Shown: in pieces, positions 1 through 8,581 of the stretch
How the letters are laid out: every line of letters starts with the position of its first letter
Position numbering within the stretch: the first letter of the stretch is position 1
From: Thalassospira lucentensis
Lineage (GTDB): Bacteria; Pseudomonadota; Alphaproteobacteria; Rhodospirillales; Thalassospiraceae
Reading direction: 5' to 3'
NCBI RefSeq assembly: GCF_011806425.1
Contig: NZ_JAATOV010000007.1
Coordinates: forward strand, 204,715-268,714
DNA: 64,000 bases
Program-made: the position numbers and the translations under genes
The notes under the pieces: generated by a model
What the model was told of the DNA's origin: nothing
The model's input: only the letters and a program-made list of their open reading frames with translations
Databases searched by the model: none

Positions 1-1125
1 ATCATCATCACCAATCCCGGTTTTCTTGGCTATGTGGGGGAACCCCTTACTGGCGACTTCGCCACCGGCGATCTCGGCGAGATTGATGACAACGGCTTTG
101 TCCGTGTCACTGGGCGGCGCAAAAACGTTCTGATCACGTCTTTGGGCCGCAACATCTCGCCCGAATGGCCAGAATCCGCCCTGTTGGCTCAGCCCGGTAT
201 TTATCAGGCCATCGTTTTTGGCGACGGCGATCCAAACCTGCACGCATTGATCGTCCCCACAGGGCCAACCGCGGACATCAGTGCTGCGGTTGCAGCGGCC
301 AATACCACTCTGCCCGAATATGCCCAAATCAAACGCACCCGCGTTGTCGCACCTTTTACCGTTGAAAATGGCTGTCTAACAGGCACTGGCCGCCCACGCC
401 GCAATGTCATTTCCAAAATCTACACAGCCCCCCTTTCTGTCCAGGAGGACCCTATGAATTTTTATGATCGCCTTGTCGCCGAAACCGCACAACAGCGCGC
501 TGCTCTGTATCAGGTTCCCCAGCTTGTTGATGGCCTACAAGGGCACATTTCGCGCACCACGTACATCGCCTACCTGACCGAGGCCTTCCACCACGTCAAA
601 CATACCGTGCCCTTCCTAATGGCCATGGGATCGCGCCTCCCGGATGAAAAACGCTGGCTGCACAAAGCGGTGATTGAATATCTCGAAGAAGAAGAAGGCC
701 ACGAAGAATGGATTCTCAATGATATCGAGGCCGCCGGTGGCAACAAAGATGCAGCGCGCGCCGCAACGCCAAACCTCGAAACCCAACTGATGGTCGCCTA
801 TAATTACGATTATATCGCGCGCAAAAACCCGGTCGGCTTCCTTGGCATGGTCTTCATGCTCGAAAGCACCTCAACCCAGATAGCAAGTCAGGGGGCCGAT
901 GCGGTGATGACCGGGCTTGATCTGCCCAAATCGGCGTTTACCTATTTATTCTCGCACGGCACCCTTGATCTTGAACACATGAAGTTTTTTGAAAAAACCG
1001 TCAATCAGATCACCGATCCTGCTGATCAGGCCGCCATCATCGAAGTCGCGCAAAACGCGTTCCGCCTTTTTGGCAATCTGTTCGCGGCCATCCCCCACGA
1101 AGGACAGCGCAAACATGTTGCTTGA
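1..1125 (+). CDS. Acyl-adenylating enzyme C-terminus fused to heme-oxygenase-like diiron (HDO/TenA-like) domain, 5' partial
   Basis: The frame is open from base 1, so the N-terminal part of the ligase is outside the window. The first ~150 residues resemble the C-terminal part of an ANL-superfamily acyl-CoA/AMP ligase: GDLGEID, then GRRKNVLITSLGRNISPEW around the hinge. Where the catalytic A10 lysine is expected the protein reads LTGTGRPRRN, with Arg instead of GK. From the Met at 454 a ~223-residue helical domain follows with E/H/D groups (EEEEGHEEW, FMLEST, HGTLDLEH) like the iron ligands of HDO oxidases such as UndA. No stop separates the parts, but a strong ribosome site precedes the second one. 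The gene overlaps the next SDR by 11 bases. Substrate unknown; an acyl or fatty-acid substrate is inference. Confidence 0.75.
   Translation: MIITNPGFLGYVGEPLTGDFATGDLGEIDDNGFVRVTGRRKNVLITSLGRNISPEWPESALLAQPGIYQAIVFGDGDPNLHALIVPTGPTADISAAVAAANTTLPEYAQIKRTRVVAPFTVENGCLTGTGRPRRNVISKIYTAPLSVQEDPMNFYDRLVAETAQQRAALYQVPQLVDGLQGHISRTTYIAYLTEAFHHVKHTVPFLMAMGSRLPDEKRWLHKAVIEYLEEEEGHEEWILNDIEAAGGNKDAARAATPNLETQLMVAYNYDYIARKNPVGFLGMVFMLESTSTQIASQGADAVMTGLDLPKSAFTYLFSHGTLDLEHMKFFEKTVNQITDPADQAAIIEVAQNAFRLFGNLFAAIPHEGQRKHVA
443..456 (+). promoter_or_regulatory. Internal Shine-Dalgarno and ATG inside the ligase/HDO fusion
   Basis: AGGAGG at 443-448 lies five bases before an in-frame ATG at 454, exactly at the junction between the ligase part and the diiron-type domain. 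This would allow the diiron domain to be made as a separate ~223-residue protein as well as in the fusion. Confidence 0.6.
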
Positions 1126-1933
1126 TGGAAAAATCGTCTTTGTGACGGGGGCGACGGGCGGCATTGGCGTGCCGCTGGTCAAACTGATGCGGGCACGTGG
1201 TGCGCATGTCATTGCCTACGACCGCACATCGCAGGGGAATCTGATGGAAAACATCGATACAACCTGCAAAACCTTGCGTGAAAACACGCCAGATATTTTG
1301 ATCAATCTGGCGGGAATCAACGATTTCAACCGCGCCGAACATCAAAATTATGACGCGCTTGTCACCTTAAACCTGCTGGTCCCCATGCGTTTATGCCAGG
1401 CTGTCCTGCCCGCCATGCGCGCACGTGATCACGGACAGATCGTCAATATTGGATCGATGGTCGGGCTGATCCCATTACCCCATGTGACCGGCTACGCTGC
1501 CGCCAAATCCGGCCTTAAGGGATTTTCCGATGCGTTGCGTCGTGAACTTCACGGCACCGGCGTCATGGTTCAACATATCGCCCCGCGCGCGGTTCAAACA
1601 TCGATGAACAGCGGCAAGGCTGGCATCCTTAACAACCGTACCGGCACCACCGAAGATAGCCCGGACAATATCGCGCGCCGGATTGTCGATGCGATTGAGC
1701 GCGATGAAACCGATGTGCGCATTGGTTGGCCCGAAAGGTTCTTTGCGATCCTTCATGCGGTTCTGCCGAGAATGGTCGATAAAGGCCTTCGTAAAAATGC
1801 CATCATTGGTGAAGAAATTCTCGCGCCGAAAAACGCAAACACAGTGCCCAGAAAGGTCACCATGATTGCACCAAACCAAAATATCGGCCATGACACCGGC
1901 CCTCAAACCAGCGCAAGGAGCCACAACACATGA
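1115..1933 (+). CDS. Short-chain dehydrogenase/reductase (SDR)
   Basis: A 272-residue classical SDR. The N-terminal TGATGGIG is the dinucleotide-binding loop, NLAGIN stands at the usual NNAG position, and the catalytic Ser (NIGSMVG) and YxxxK (GYAAAKSG) are present, so an NAD(P)-dependent alcohol/ketone reaction is expected. I chose the ATG at 1115 because it starts right before the Rossmann strand; it overlaps the upstream gene by 11 bases. The stop overlaps the next start as ATGA. The tail beyond the SDR fold (~40 residues, PRKVTMIAPNQN) is unusual. It probably acts on the product of the ligase/diiron enzyme; the substrate cannot be read from sequence. Confidence 0.85.
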   Translation: MLLDGKIVFVTGATGGIGVPLVKLMRARGAHVIAYDRTSQGNLMENIDTTCKTLRENTPDILINLAGINDFNRAEHQNYDALVTLNLLVPMRLCQAVLPAMRARDHGQIVNIGSMVGLIPLPHVTGYAAAKSGLKGFSDALRRELHGTGVMVQHIAPRAVQTSMNSGKAGILNNRTGTTEDSPDNIARRIVDAIERDETDVRIGWPERFFAILHAVLPRMVDKGLRKNAIIGEEILAPKNANTVPRKVTMIAPNQNIGHDTGPQTSARSHNT

Positions 1934-2595
1934 AACTCACCCAATTTATGCTTATCTGCGCGGTTACATTGGGGCTGCCCTTTGGCGCCAATGCCGGGCT
2001 GCAACTTGAGGGCGTCAAAGACGGCGTTGCCCAATTACAAACCGAATGGGCCCGCATCAAATACGAAATGACGGACGAAGACGCCCAGCTTGAAGCCATT
2101 CACAAACTTGAAGCCAAGGGTCAGGATCTTATAACCCGATATCCAGACACCCCAGAACTCTTGACCTGGCAAGGAATTATCCTCGCCACCGATGCCGGGA
2201 TTGTTGGCGGCATTTCCGCTCTTGGTAAAGTCGACGATGCCCGTGAATTGTTTAAAAAGTCCATCGCCATTGATTCCGCGGCACTCAATGGATCGGCCTA
2301 TACGTCCCTTGGCGCACTGTATTATCAGGTCCCGCCCTGGCCGCTTGCGTTTGGCAGCGACGACAAGGCAAAGGAATTTCTGTTGGCCGGATTGGCCCTT
2401 AATCCAGACGGGATTGATTCAAACTACTTCTTTGGCGATTTCATGCGTCAAAATGATCAACTCGAAGACGCCAAGGCCTTCTTTGAAAAGGCCCTAAAGG
2501 CACCAGATCGCCCGGACCGCCCCACAGCCGATGCTGGACGCCGTGCCGAAATCAAGCAAGCCCTCAAAGAAATCAATCAGGAGCTGGCGGACTAA
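1930..2595 (+). CDS. Secreted tetratricopeptide-repeat protein
   Basis: A 221-residue protein with an N-terminal signal peptide (hydrophobic residues 5-20, likely cleavage after GANA) and TPR-like helices: DARELFKKSIAIDSAALNG, then KAKEFLLAGLALNPDGID and EDAKAFFEKALKAP. TPR proteins are protein-binding scaffolds, so a periplasmic partner-binding role is expected. Its start overlaps the stop of the SDR (ATGA), so the two are translationally coupled and belong to one operon with the ligase/diiron gene. A strong terminator follows. No specific function is recognised. Confidence 0.7.
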   Translation: MKLTQFMLICAVTLGLPFGANAGLQLEGVKDGVAQLQTEWARIKYEMTDEDAQLEAIHKLEAKGQDLITRYPDTPELLTWQGIILATDAGIVGGISALGKVDDARELFKKSIAIDSAALNGSAYTSLGALYYQVPPWPLAFGSDDKAKEFLLAGLALNPDGIDSNYFFGDFMRQNDQLEDAKAFFEKALKAPDRPDRPTADAGRRAEIKQALKEINQELAD

Positions 2596-2619
2596 CCGTC
2601 TGTTCATACCGCACGAATA

Positions 2620-2653
2620 AACAAGGCCGGGAAGAACGCTTCCCGGCCTTGTT
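2620..2653. terminator. Bidirectional rho-independent terminator
   Basis: A perfect 15-bp stem (2620-2634 with 2639-2653) with a 4-base loop AACG, followed by CATTTTT on the plus strand. It separates the TPR gene from the convergent YihY-family gene. Confidence 0.85.
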
Positions 2654-2690
2654 CATTTTTGATCAAATGTGCCTTGGCCGCATCCCGATA

Positions 2691-4049
2691 TCAGTCGGGA
2701 ATTTGCGCCATATCCTTGGCATCAACATCCGATGTCGTTTCCGAATGCTCTTTCTCCTCGGCGACTTCGCATTCCTTGTCGTCGGGCTTGGGCGTATCAA
2801 GCAAACTTGCGATATCCATGTCCAAAACCGACTGGTTCTTGTCTTCCAGTTCGATCAACTGTTCACGGACGACCCCGGGCCAGCCCGCATCGGTACTGAC
2901 CACCAACAGCCGGTCATAATCCAAAAACAAACGCAGCCGGTTCATCAGTTCAAACAAGGTAATCCGCGACAAATCGCCTGACAGCAACCAACGATGATGT
3001 TCGGATCGATCAATCAGTTTTTCACGCCGAAGGGCCGCCAACGCCCAGTTCAAATCGCGTCCGCCCAGCTTGACCTCACGCATCATGCGGCGATAGGTCG
3101 CTGGTTTTTCCGCGTTCTGGAACCGGGTTTGCAGATATTCCAAAACACGCATCACCGCGATCAAACGTTCCATATGGCCCGGCACCGCCCCACTTGGATC
3201 AGGGATCAAACCAGCAGCGCGGGCTGCGCGCCATTCAGACCGTCCGGCCGACACATGCGCGCCCAGCATGATCACGATCCAGGTTAAATACATCCACAAC
3301 AGGAAAATCGGGACAATCGCGACCGCACCGTAAATCGTTTGATAGGTCGGGAAATTGGTAACGTAAAAGGCGAACCCTTTTTTCAGGGTTTCAAACAAGA
3401 CCGCAGCGACAAGCCCGCCCCAAAAGCCATCCTTGATTTCAACGGAGCGGTTTGGCATGCCAATAAACAGCAACGTAAACGCCACCGTTGATAACAAGAA
3501 CGGCGCCAAGAACGTCAGTTGTCCGATTTGCTCGCTTAAGGCATCCCCACCGACCATATTGCGCATGGCAAAGATATAAGACGCTAACGACAAACTAAGC
3601 CCCAACAAAATCGGACCAACAGTCAAAAGCGTCCAAAACACCACAAGCTTAGACAGCAATTTACGCGGCGTGGTGACGCGGAAAACGTCATTCATCGCCC
3701 CTTCGATGGAGATCAGCAACATCACCGCCGTTAAGGCCAGCACAATGGTACCAATCGCGGTCATCTGGCCGGTGTTTTGTAAAAACTTGCCCAAATAATC
3801 GGTTACCTGCGCGCCCGATGACGGCAGGAAGTTATTTAGGACAACATTCATGATTTGATCTTTAAACTGATCAAACACCGGAAACGCGGAAAGAACGTTC
3901 AACGCCACCGCAAGAAACGGCACCATGGCAAGAAGGGTCGTATAGGATAAACCAGCCGAGCGCTGAATGGCTTCATCATGAATAAAACGCATCAGCGCAT
4001 AGCGCCAAAAGCCCATACGATCTTTGATCAATTTCTTTATTTCGACCAT
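2691..4049 (-). CDS. YihY/BrkB family inner-membrane protein
   Basis: A 452-residue multi-span membrane protein. The N-terminal signature (DEAIQRSAGLSYTTLLAMVP) and the hydrophobic segments to about residue 265 match the YihY/BrkB family, once misnamed RNase BN. The function of the family is unsettled. After the membrane part come ~170 cytosolic residues with a winged-helix-like portion (RRMMREVKLGGRDLNWALAA) and an acidic tail. I place the start at the ATG before VEIKKLIKD; a second ATG seven codons upstream is possible. Divergent from fabI, with ~200 bases between them for two promoters. Confidence 0.8.
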   Translation of the reverse strand: MVEIKKLIKDRMGFWRYALMRFIHDEAIQRSAGLSYTTLLAMVPFLAVALNVLSAFPVFDQFKDQIMNVVLNNFLPSSGAQVTDYLGKFLQNTGQMTAIGTIVLALTAVMLLISIEGAMNDVFRVTTPRKLLSKLVVFWTLLTVGPILLGLSLSLASYIFAMRNMVGGDALSEQIGQLTFLAPFLLSTVAFTLLFIGMPNRSVEIKDGFWGGLVAAVLFETLKKGFAFYVTNFPTYQTIYGAVAIVPIFLLWMYLTWIVIMLGAHVSAGRSEWRAARAAGLIPDPSGAVPGHMERLIAVMRVLEYLQTRFQNAEKPATYRRMMREVKLGGRDLNWALAALRREKLIDRSEHHRWLLSGDLSRITLFELMNRLRLFLDYDRLLVVSTDAGWPGVVREQLIELEDKNQSVLDMDIASLLDTPKPDDKECEVAEEKEHSETTSDVDAKDMAQIPD

Positions 4050-4250
4050 TAAAGGCTTATCCCCGCGCATTTTCCGGTTATAATGAAACTGACTAACACG
4101 ATAGCGTGCCCGCACACGTTATAACAGGCCAGATTGACCTTGGCCTTGCTTTGTGTAGGATGCGCCCAATTACTAATAGCTCCTGTTACGGTTGCGGCTT
4201 TGCTTAAATCGCCCTACCAGACTGAGAGAGATCGTGGAACGAGAGGAAAA

Positions 4251-5081
4251 ATGAGCCTGTCCACCGAAAACATTTCGGGCCTTATGGCCGGTAAGCGCGG
4301 CCTGATCATGGGCGTTGCGAACGATAAATCGATTGCCTGGGGTATTGCACGCGCCGCCGGTGCTGCTGGCGCCGAGCTTGCCTTTACCTTCCAAGGTGAA
4401 GCACTTGAAAAGCGTGTTCGTCCTTTGGCGGAGTCGGTCGGCAGCGATATCATCCTGCCCTGTGACGTCACCAATGCAGAAAGCATCGACGCTGTTTTTA
4501 AAACGCTCGAAGAAAAATGGGGCAAGCTGGACTTTGTCGTGCATGCCATCGGCTTTTCTGACAAGAACGAGCTGCGCGGTCGCTATGTCGATACGTCGCC
4601 TGAAAACTTTGCGATGTCGATGAACATTTCGGTTTATTCCTTTACCGCTGTTGCACAGCGCGCGGAAAAACTGATGACCGATGGTGGATCGCTTTTGACC
4701 CTGTCCTATTACGGGGCCGAAAAAGTCATGCCGCATTACAACGTTATGGGTGTCGCCAAAGCTGCCCTTGAAGCCAGCGTAAAATACCTCGCCAATGACC
4801 TTGGCCCGGATGGTATCCGCGTCAATGCGATTTCGGCTGGTCCGATGAAAACTCTTGCCGCTTCGGGCATTGGCGATTTCCGCTATATCCTGAAATGGAA
4901 CGAATACAACTCACCGATGCGCCGCAACGTCACCCTTGATGATGTTGGTGGTTCGGGTCTGTATTTCCTGTCGGATCTGTCGACCGGTGTCACCGGCGAA
5001 ACCCATCATGTCGATTGCGGTTATCATACCGTTGGCATGAAACAGGCCGATGCACCTGACATCAATGTTCAGAAATCCTGA
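4251..5081 (+). CDS. fabI: Enoyl-[acyl-carrier-protein] reductase (NADH)
   Basis: A 276-residue FabI, which reduces the trans-2-enoyl-ACP double bond in the last step of each fatty-acid elongation cycle in the cytosol. Visible signatures: the divergent SDR nucleotide loop GVANDKSIAWGIA, the catalytic Tyr/Lys pair in YNVMGVAKAALEASVKYLA, and the substrate loop AISAGPMKTLAASGI. The ATG at 4251 has GAGAGGAAAA immediately upstream. The frame runs open further upstream, but that part has no family similarity. aroC follows after a terminator. Confidence 0.96.
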   Translation: MSLSTENISGLMAGKRGLIMGVANDKSIAWGIARAAGAAGAELAFTFQGEALEKRVRPLAESVGSDIILPCDVTNAESIDAVFKTLEEKWGKLDFVVHAIGFSDKNELRGRYVDTSPENFAMSMNISVYSFTAVAQRAEKLMTDGGSLLTLSYYGAEKVMPHYNVMGVAKAALEASVKYLANDLGPDGIRVNAISAGPMKTLAASGIGDFRYILKWNEYNSPMRRNVTLDDVGGSGLYFLSDLSTGVTGETHHVDCGYHTVGMKQADAPDINVQKS

Positions 5082-5101
5082 TCTGAACATGATACGATTT
5101 C

Positions 5102-5127
5102 ACGGGCTGCCTTTCGGGGCAGCCCGT
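5102..5127 (+). terminator. Rho-independent terminator after fabI
   Basis: A 10-bp perfect stem (5102-5111 with 5118-5127), loop TTTCGG, followed by TTGTCTCTTT. It separates fabI from aroC. Confidence 0.75.
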
Positions 5128-5175
5128 TTGTCTCTTTAGCCGATTTTGTTTCCTTAAAATTCTGGATTTTCGCTT

Positions 5176-6279
5176 ATGGCTGGCAACAGTTTTGGAACGC
5201 TTTTTCGCTTCACCACCTTTGGCGAAAGCCACGGGCCGGCCATTGGCTGTGTGGTGGATGGTGTGCCGCCGCTGCTCGACATAAGCGAAGCCGACATTCA
5301 AGAATTCCTTGAAAAACGCAAACCCGGTCAGTCGCGCTTTACCACCCAGCGCCGCGAACCTGATCAGGTCAAAATCCTGTCAGGCGTGTTCGAAGGCAAA
5401 ACAACCGGCACCCCGATCGGGCTTCTGATTGAAAATGTCGATCAGCGCTCCAAGGATTACGGCGAAATTAAAAACCAATTCCGCCCCGGCCATGCCGATT
5501 ACACCTATTGGGAAAAATACGGCACGCGCGATTATCGCGGCGGCGGTCGTTCATCTGCACGTGAAACCGCCATGCGGGTTGCCGCCGGTGCGATTGCGCG
5601 CAAAATCCTTGGCGATGACATCAAAATTCGTGCGGCCTTGGTCAAAATGGGCACCAAGGAAATCACCCGCGATAATTGGGATTGGGACGAAGTTGATAAA
5701 AATCCGTTCTTCTGCCCGGACCCAGAAGCTGTTCCAGTCTTCGAAGAATATCTTGATGGCCTGCGCAAGGATGGCTCATCGGTTGGTGCCGTGATCGAAG
5801 TTGTCTGCTCTGGCGTTCCGGTTGGTTTGGGCGATCCGGTCTATGACAAACTTGATGCCGATCTGGCCAAGGCCATGATGACCATCAATGCGGTCAAGGG
5901 TGTTGAAATCGGCAATGGCTTTGAGTCTGCCGAATTCACCGGCATTGATAATGCCGATGAAATGCGCCTTGGCGATGATGGCAAGCCTGTCTTTGGCTCG
6001 AACCATGCAGGGGGCATTTTGGGCGGCATTTCATCCGGCCAGGATATTATTGTCCGCTTTGCGGTGAAACCAACCAGCTCGATCCTCACCCCGCGCAAAA
6101 GCATGGATATTTTCGGCAAGGAAGTCGATGTCGTCACCAAGGGGCGCCATGACCCATGTGTTGGCATTCGCGGCGTCCCGGTTGGCGAAGCCATGGCCGC
6201 CATCGTTCTGGCCGACCACCTGTTGCGTCACCGCGCACAGTGCGAAGGCTGGAACGTGAACAAACACTTCCCAAGCTAA
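5176..6279 (+). CDS. aroC: Chorismate synthase
   Basis: A 367-residue chorismate synthase, which converts 5-enolpyruvylshikimate-3-phosphate to chorismate with reduced FMN. The N-terminal [18 protein letters not shown], the central [20 protein letters not shown] and the [18 protein letters not shown] signature are all present, and the length is typical. The ATG at 5176 begins directly at the family N-terminus. It is a single gene between the fabI terminator and an unrelated gene. Confidence 0.97.
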   Translation: MAGNSFGTLFRFTTFGESHGPAIGCVVDGVPPLLDISEADIQEFLEKRKPGQSRFTTQRREPDQVKILSGVFEGKTTGTPIGLLIENVDQRSKDYGEIKNQFRPGHADYTYWEKYGTRDYRGGGRSSARETAMRVAAGAIARKILGDDIKIRAALVKMGTKEITRDNWDWDEVDKNPFFCPDPEAVPVFEEYLDGLRKDGSSVGAVIEVVCSGVPVGLGDPVYDKLDADLAKAMMTINAVKGVEIGNGFESAEFTGIDNADEMRLGDDGKPVFGSNHAGGILGGISSGQDIIVRFAVKPTSSILTPRKSMDIFGKEVDVVTKGRHDPCVGIRGVPVGEAMAAIVLADHLLRHRAQCEGWNVNKHFPS

Positions 6280-6419
6280 GCCCAAAGCAGGCTGTAAATC
6301 GGGCCAACGATCAGGGCAAAGATTGCACATCGGCAGTGCCTTTAACTCTGCCAACAGCCGATCCCATCTTGATCGTTCGATTTCCCGTCACAAACGGGTT
6401 TGTGCCACGTCGTCATGGC

Positions 6420-7655
6420 ATGAACCCAATATTACTCAAAACCCTGCTCTCAATGGCATCCAACAATGCGCAGGCCTCGGCCAGCAGCAAGAAAACGGGC
6501 ATGGATGCCCAAATGCGCGCGCGCACCGTCCTTTATCCGGACGAACCGGTCGATTTGCCACGCTGGGGCATCGCCGCCATGCCCTCAATGATCTTGGGCG
6601 CAGCACCGCAAACCTGCCTGTTTGTCAAGAATCTGACAGTCACCCCCGCCGACCCGGATGGCGACAGTGGGGGCAAAAACAGCCCGGCGACACCTTCCCC
6701 ATCCCCAACATCAACCGCATCCACCGGCTCATCTGGCACCGCCGGTGACAGCGCAGCAACGCCAGCATCAGACACCGTATCCTTCTCGCTGTCGCTTGAA
6801 AGCCCACCTGAAACGCAAAGCGGCCTAAGCGCGCGGCAAATTACCTGGCAACTTTCCATGCCGGTGGCGGGTTATCGCGACATTAAAACCAGCGCCAACA
6901 GCGACAGTGTGCGCGCACCTGTCATCCGCACCCTAATGCAGTTGCGCGGGATTAACCGCGATGTTGAAATCGGCCTTTTGGAAATGGGTGGCATCGATCA
7001 ACCGCTTTTGATTGGCCAAGACACACTCGGCGACCAATTCCTGATCCGCCCGGACCGCGCACCAAAAGAAACCCCGCACCAATCCCCCTCTGCAACCGTG
7101 GCCCCTGCCGATTCTGAAGACGCAGAAACTTCAGATAATGCAAATGCCACAAAGGACGCCCCAAAAGCTCAATCTGATACGAACAAGCAACAGGACAACG
7201 GCGCAGCGACCCCGGCCACAGACACGCCCGCCACAACCCCATCAACACCAGAAAAGGCCGACGATACCCCAGCAGAAAAACCTGAAACGCAGCCAGCACC
7301 AACGGCTCCGACCGATCAGAAAACCGCTGCTCCTGCTGATGTCACCCCCCAACCACAGCCGGAGCCAAAGCAAGACCAAACGCAGCCCACACCGGCGTCG
7401 CCTGCCGCCCCGCAACCAACATCAACATTAACACCGACGCCGACACCGACGCCTCCGGCAGAGCCGTCACCACAAAACGCGCCAACTGCGCCAGCCACGA
7501 ATACAACACCGGCAGCGACAATAACGCCAACCCCAGCAGCAGCGCCTGCGACAACAGATGCGTCATCGACGCAGACTCCTGCGGCAGTCGTCACACCGGC
7601 TCAACCACAAGCGCAGACCACCCCCCCGTCAGAACCAAAACCGGAAAACACCTAA
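6420..7655 (+). CDS. Putative inactive retropepsin-like (RimB-type) domain protein with Pro/Thr-rich tail
   Basis: About 411 residues. The N-terminal ~200 resemble the RimB retropepsin-like family, which is also encoded at 46131-46694. LPRWGI matches LPELGV, VKNL follows where ALNP lies, and APVIRTLMQL then DQPLLIGQDTL match the conserved end of the fold (FPMLLGRTAM in the homologue). Where RimB has the catalytic D-T-G-A this protein has M-I-L-G-A, so the aspartate is lost and proteolysis is unlikely. The remaining ~200 residues are low-complexity Pro/Thr/Ala/Gln with many TP and PAP steps. No signal peptide or membrane segment is seen. Start uncertain: ATG 6420 is the first outside aroC in this frame, without a clear ribosome site. 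Function unknown. Confidence 0.6.
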   Translation: MNPILLKTLLSMASNNAQASASSKKTGMDAQMRARTVLYPDEPVDLPRWGIAAMPSMILGAAPQTCLFVKNLTVTPADPDGDSGGKNSPATPSPSPTSTASTGSSGTAGDSAATPASDTVSFSLSLESPPETQSGLSARQITWQLSMPVAGYRDIKTSANSDSVRAPVIRTLMQLRGINRDVEIGLLEMGGIDQPLLIGQDTLGDQFLIRPDRAPKETPHQSPSATVAPADSEDAETSDNANATKDAPKAQSDTNKQQDNGAATPATDTPATTPSTPEKADDTPAEKPETQPAPTAPTDQKTAAPADVTPQPQPEPKQDQTQPTPASPAAPQPTSTLTPTPTPTPPAEPSPQNAPTAPATNTTPAATITPTPAAAPATTDASSTQTPAAVVTPAQPQAQTTPPSEPKPENT

Positions 7656-7821
7656 CCACCCCCTGTCATCATGACGGACGACATCACGCACGACGTATGT
7701 ACCAAAAATTGCTGCCGCTGCATTTTTGGCGGTTTGGCAACGCTTTGTGCTGCTCGGCGGCGCTAAGAATGTCGGCTAAAACCGATGTATTTTTGCTTGA
7801 AAAAGCGGCTGTCTCTTGATA

Positions 7822-7840
7822 ATGTTAACAAAGTTAACAT
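7822..7840. promoter_or_regulatory. Palindromic operator candidate upstream of the TetR gene
   Basis: Perfect inverted repeat ATGTTAAC-AAA-GTTAACAT (8-bp arms, 3-base spacer) ending 22 bases before the start of the TetR-family gene. Position and symmetry fit autoregulation by that protein. Confidence 0.65.
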
Positions 7841-7862
7841 AAGAAAATAGAGATACGAGCCT

Positions 7863-8468
7863 ATGGCGAAATACCACCACGGTGACGTCCGCAATGTCCT
7901 ACTTCAAAAAGCCGAAACCATCCTGACGGACGAAGGGCCAACCGGCCTTTCCTTACGGCGCTTGGCGCGCATGACTGGCGTTTCCGAAGCAGCACCCTAT
8001 CGGCATTTTGACGGTAAGGATGGCATTTTAGCGGCAGTGGCCATTTCCGCCTTCGAACGCTTTGCCCAAAAGCTTGAAGATGTCGCTGCCACGGTCACCA
8101 AGCACGAAGACCGCATCATGGCGCTTGGCACGGCCTATGTTGGCTTTGCCATCGAAAACCCCCAGCATTTCCGCCTGATCTTTGGCCGCGAACGCCCACC
8201 GCTGGATCAATATCCCGAACTGCGTGACGCCGCTGACAATGCCTTTGATGTGGTGCAACGTGCCGTCACCTCGGTCGACCGCAAGGCCGACATGACGTTA
8301 AGCCAGGCCGCGACCGCCTATAACCGCGCCCTCGCCGCTTGGAGCCGTGCGCACGGCATCGCCATGCTGGTGATTGACGGCATGATCGTCCCACCCGCTG
8401 ACATTAATCTTGATGATTTTGTGCTGGGTCTTCTGGCCGAGGATTTAAACCACCCGGAACCTGCGTGA
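7863..8468 (+). CDS. TetR/AcrR family transcriptional regulator
   Basis: A 201-residue TetR-type repressor. Residues ~10-55 form the helix-turn-helix (GLSLRRLARMTGVSEAAPYRHF followed by DGKDGILAAVA), the best-conserved part of the family. The C-terminal part, with AWSRAHGIAMLVIDG, resembles the WHG-type ligand-binding domain seen in some TetR proteins. A perfect palindrome lies just upstream. The next gene on the same strand, a DUF2269 membrane protein, is 113 bases downstream and could be its target. The inducer is unknown. Confidence 0.9.
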   Translation: MAKYHHGDVRNVLLQKAETILTDEGPTGLSLRRLARMTGVSEAAPYRHFDGKDGILAAVAISAFERFAQKLEDVAATVTKHEDRIMALGTAYVGFAIENPQHFRLIFGRERPPLDQYPELRDAADNAFDVVQRAVTSVDRKADMTLSQAATAYNRALAAWSRAHGIAMLVIDGMIVPPADINLDDFVLGLLAEDLNHPEPA

Positions 8469-8487
8469 TCGCAAAGCGCTTGTTCTG

Positions 8488-8517
8488 CGTAAAGCCACGT
8501 AAACTCACGTAAAGTCG
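8488..8517 (+). repeat. Three 10-bp-phased direct repeats CGTAAA-N4
   Basis: Three consecutive units CGTAAAGCCA, CGTAAACTCA and CGTAAAGTCG sit exactly 10 bp apart between the TetR gene and the DUF2269 gene. Helically phased hexamers are typical of sites bound by a protein in tandem, such as OmpR-type regulators. The binding protein is not identified. Confidence 0.5.
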
Positions 8518-8581
8518 CTCAAACAAACTAAACGCCAACACCGGCATTGATCGTTGCCCTTAAACCGGATCTTGAAACGCC

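Noticed and set aside
6156..6419. N-terminal extension of the retropepsin-like protein into aroC
   Set aside because: It would overlap aroC by over 120 bases in another frame and shows no similarity to the family.
7180..7650. Possible tandem repeat or CRISPR-like array
   Set aside because: The repetitiveness is coding low complexity (Pro/Thr/Ala codons) in an open frame; no regular repeat-spacer pattern.
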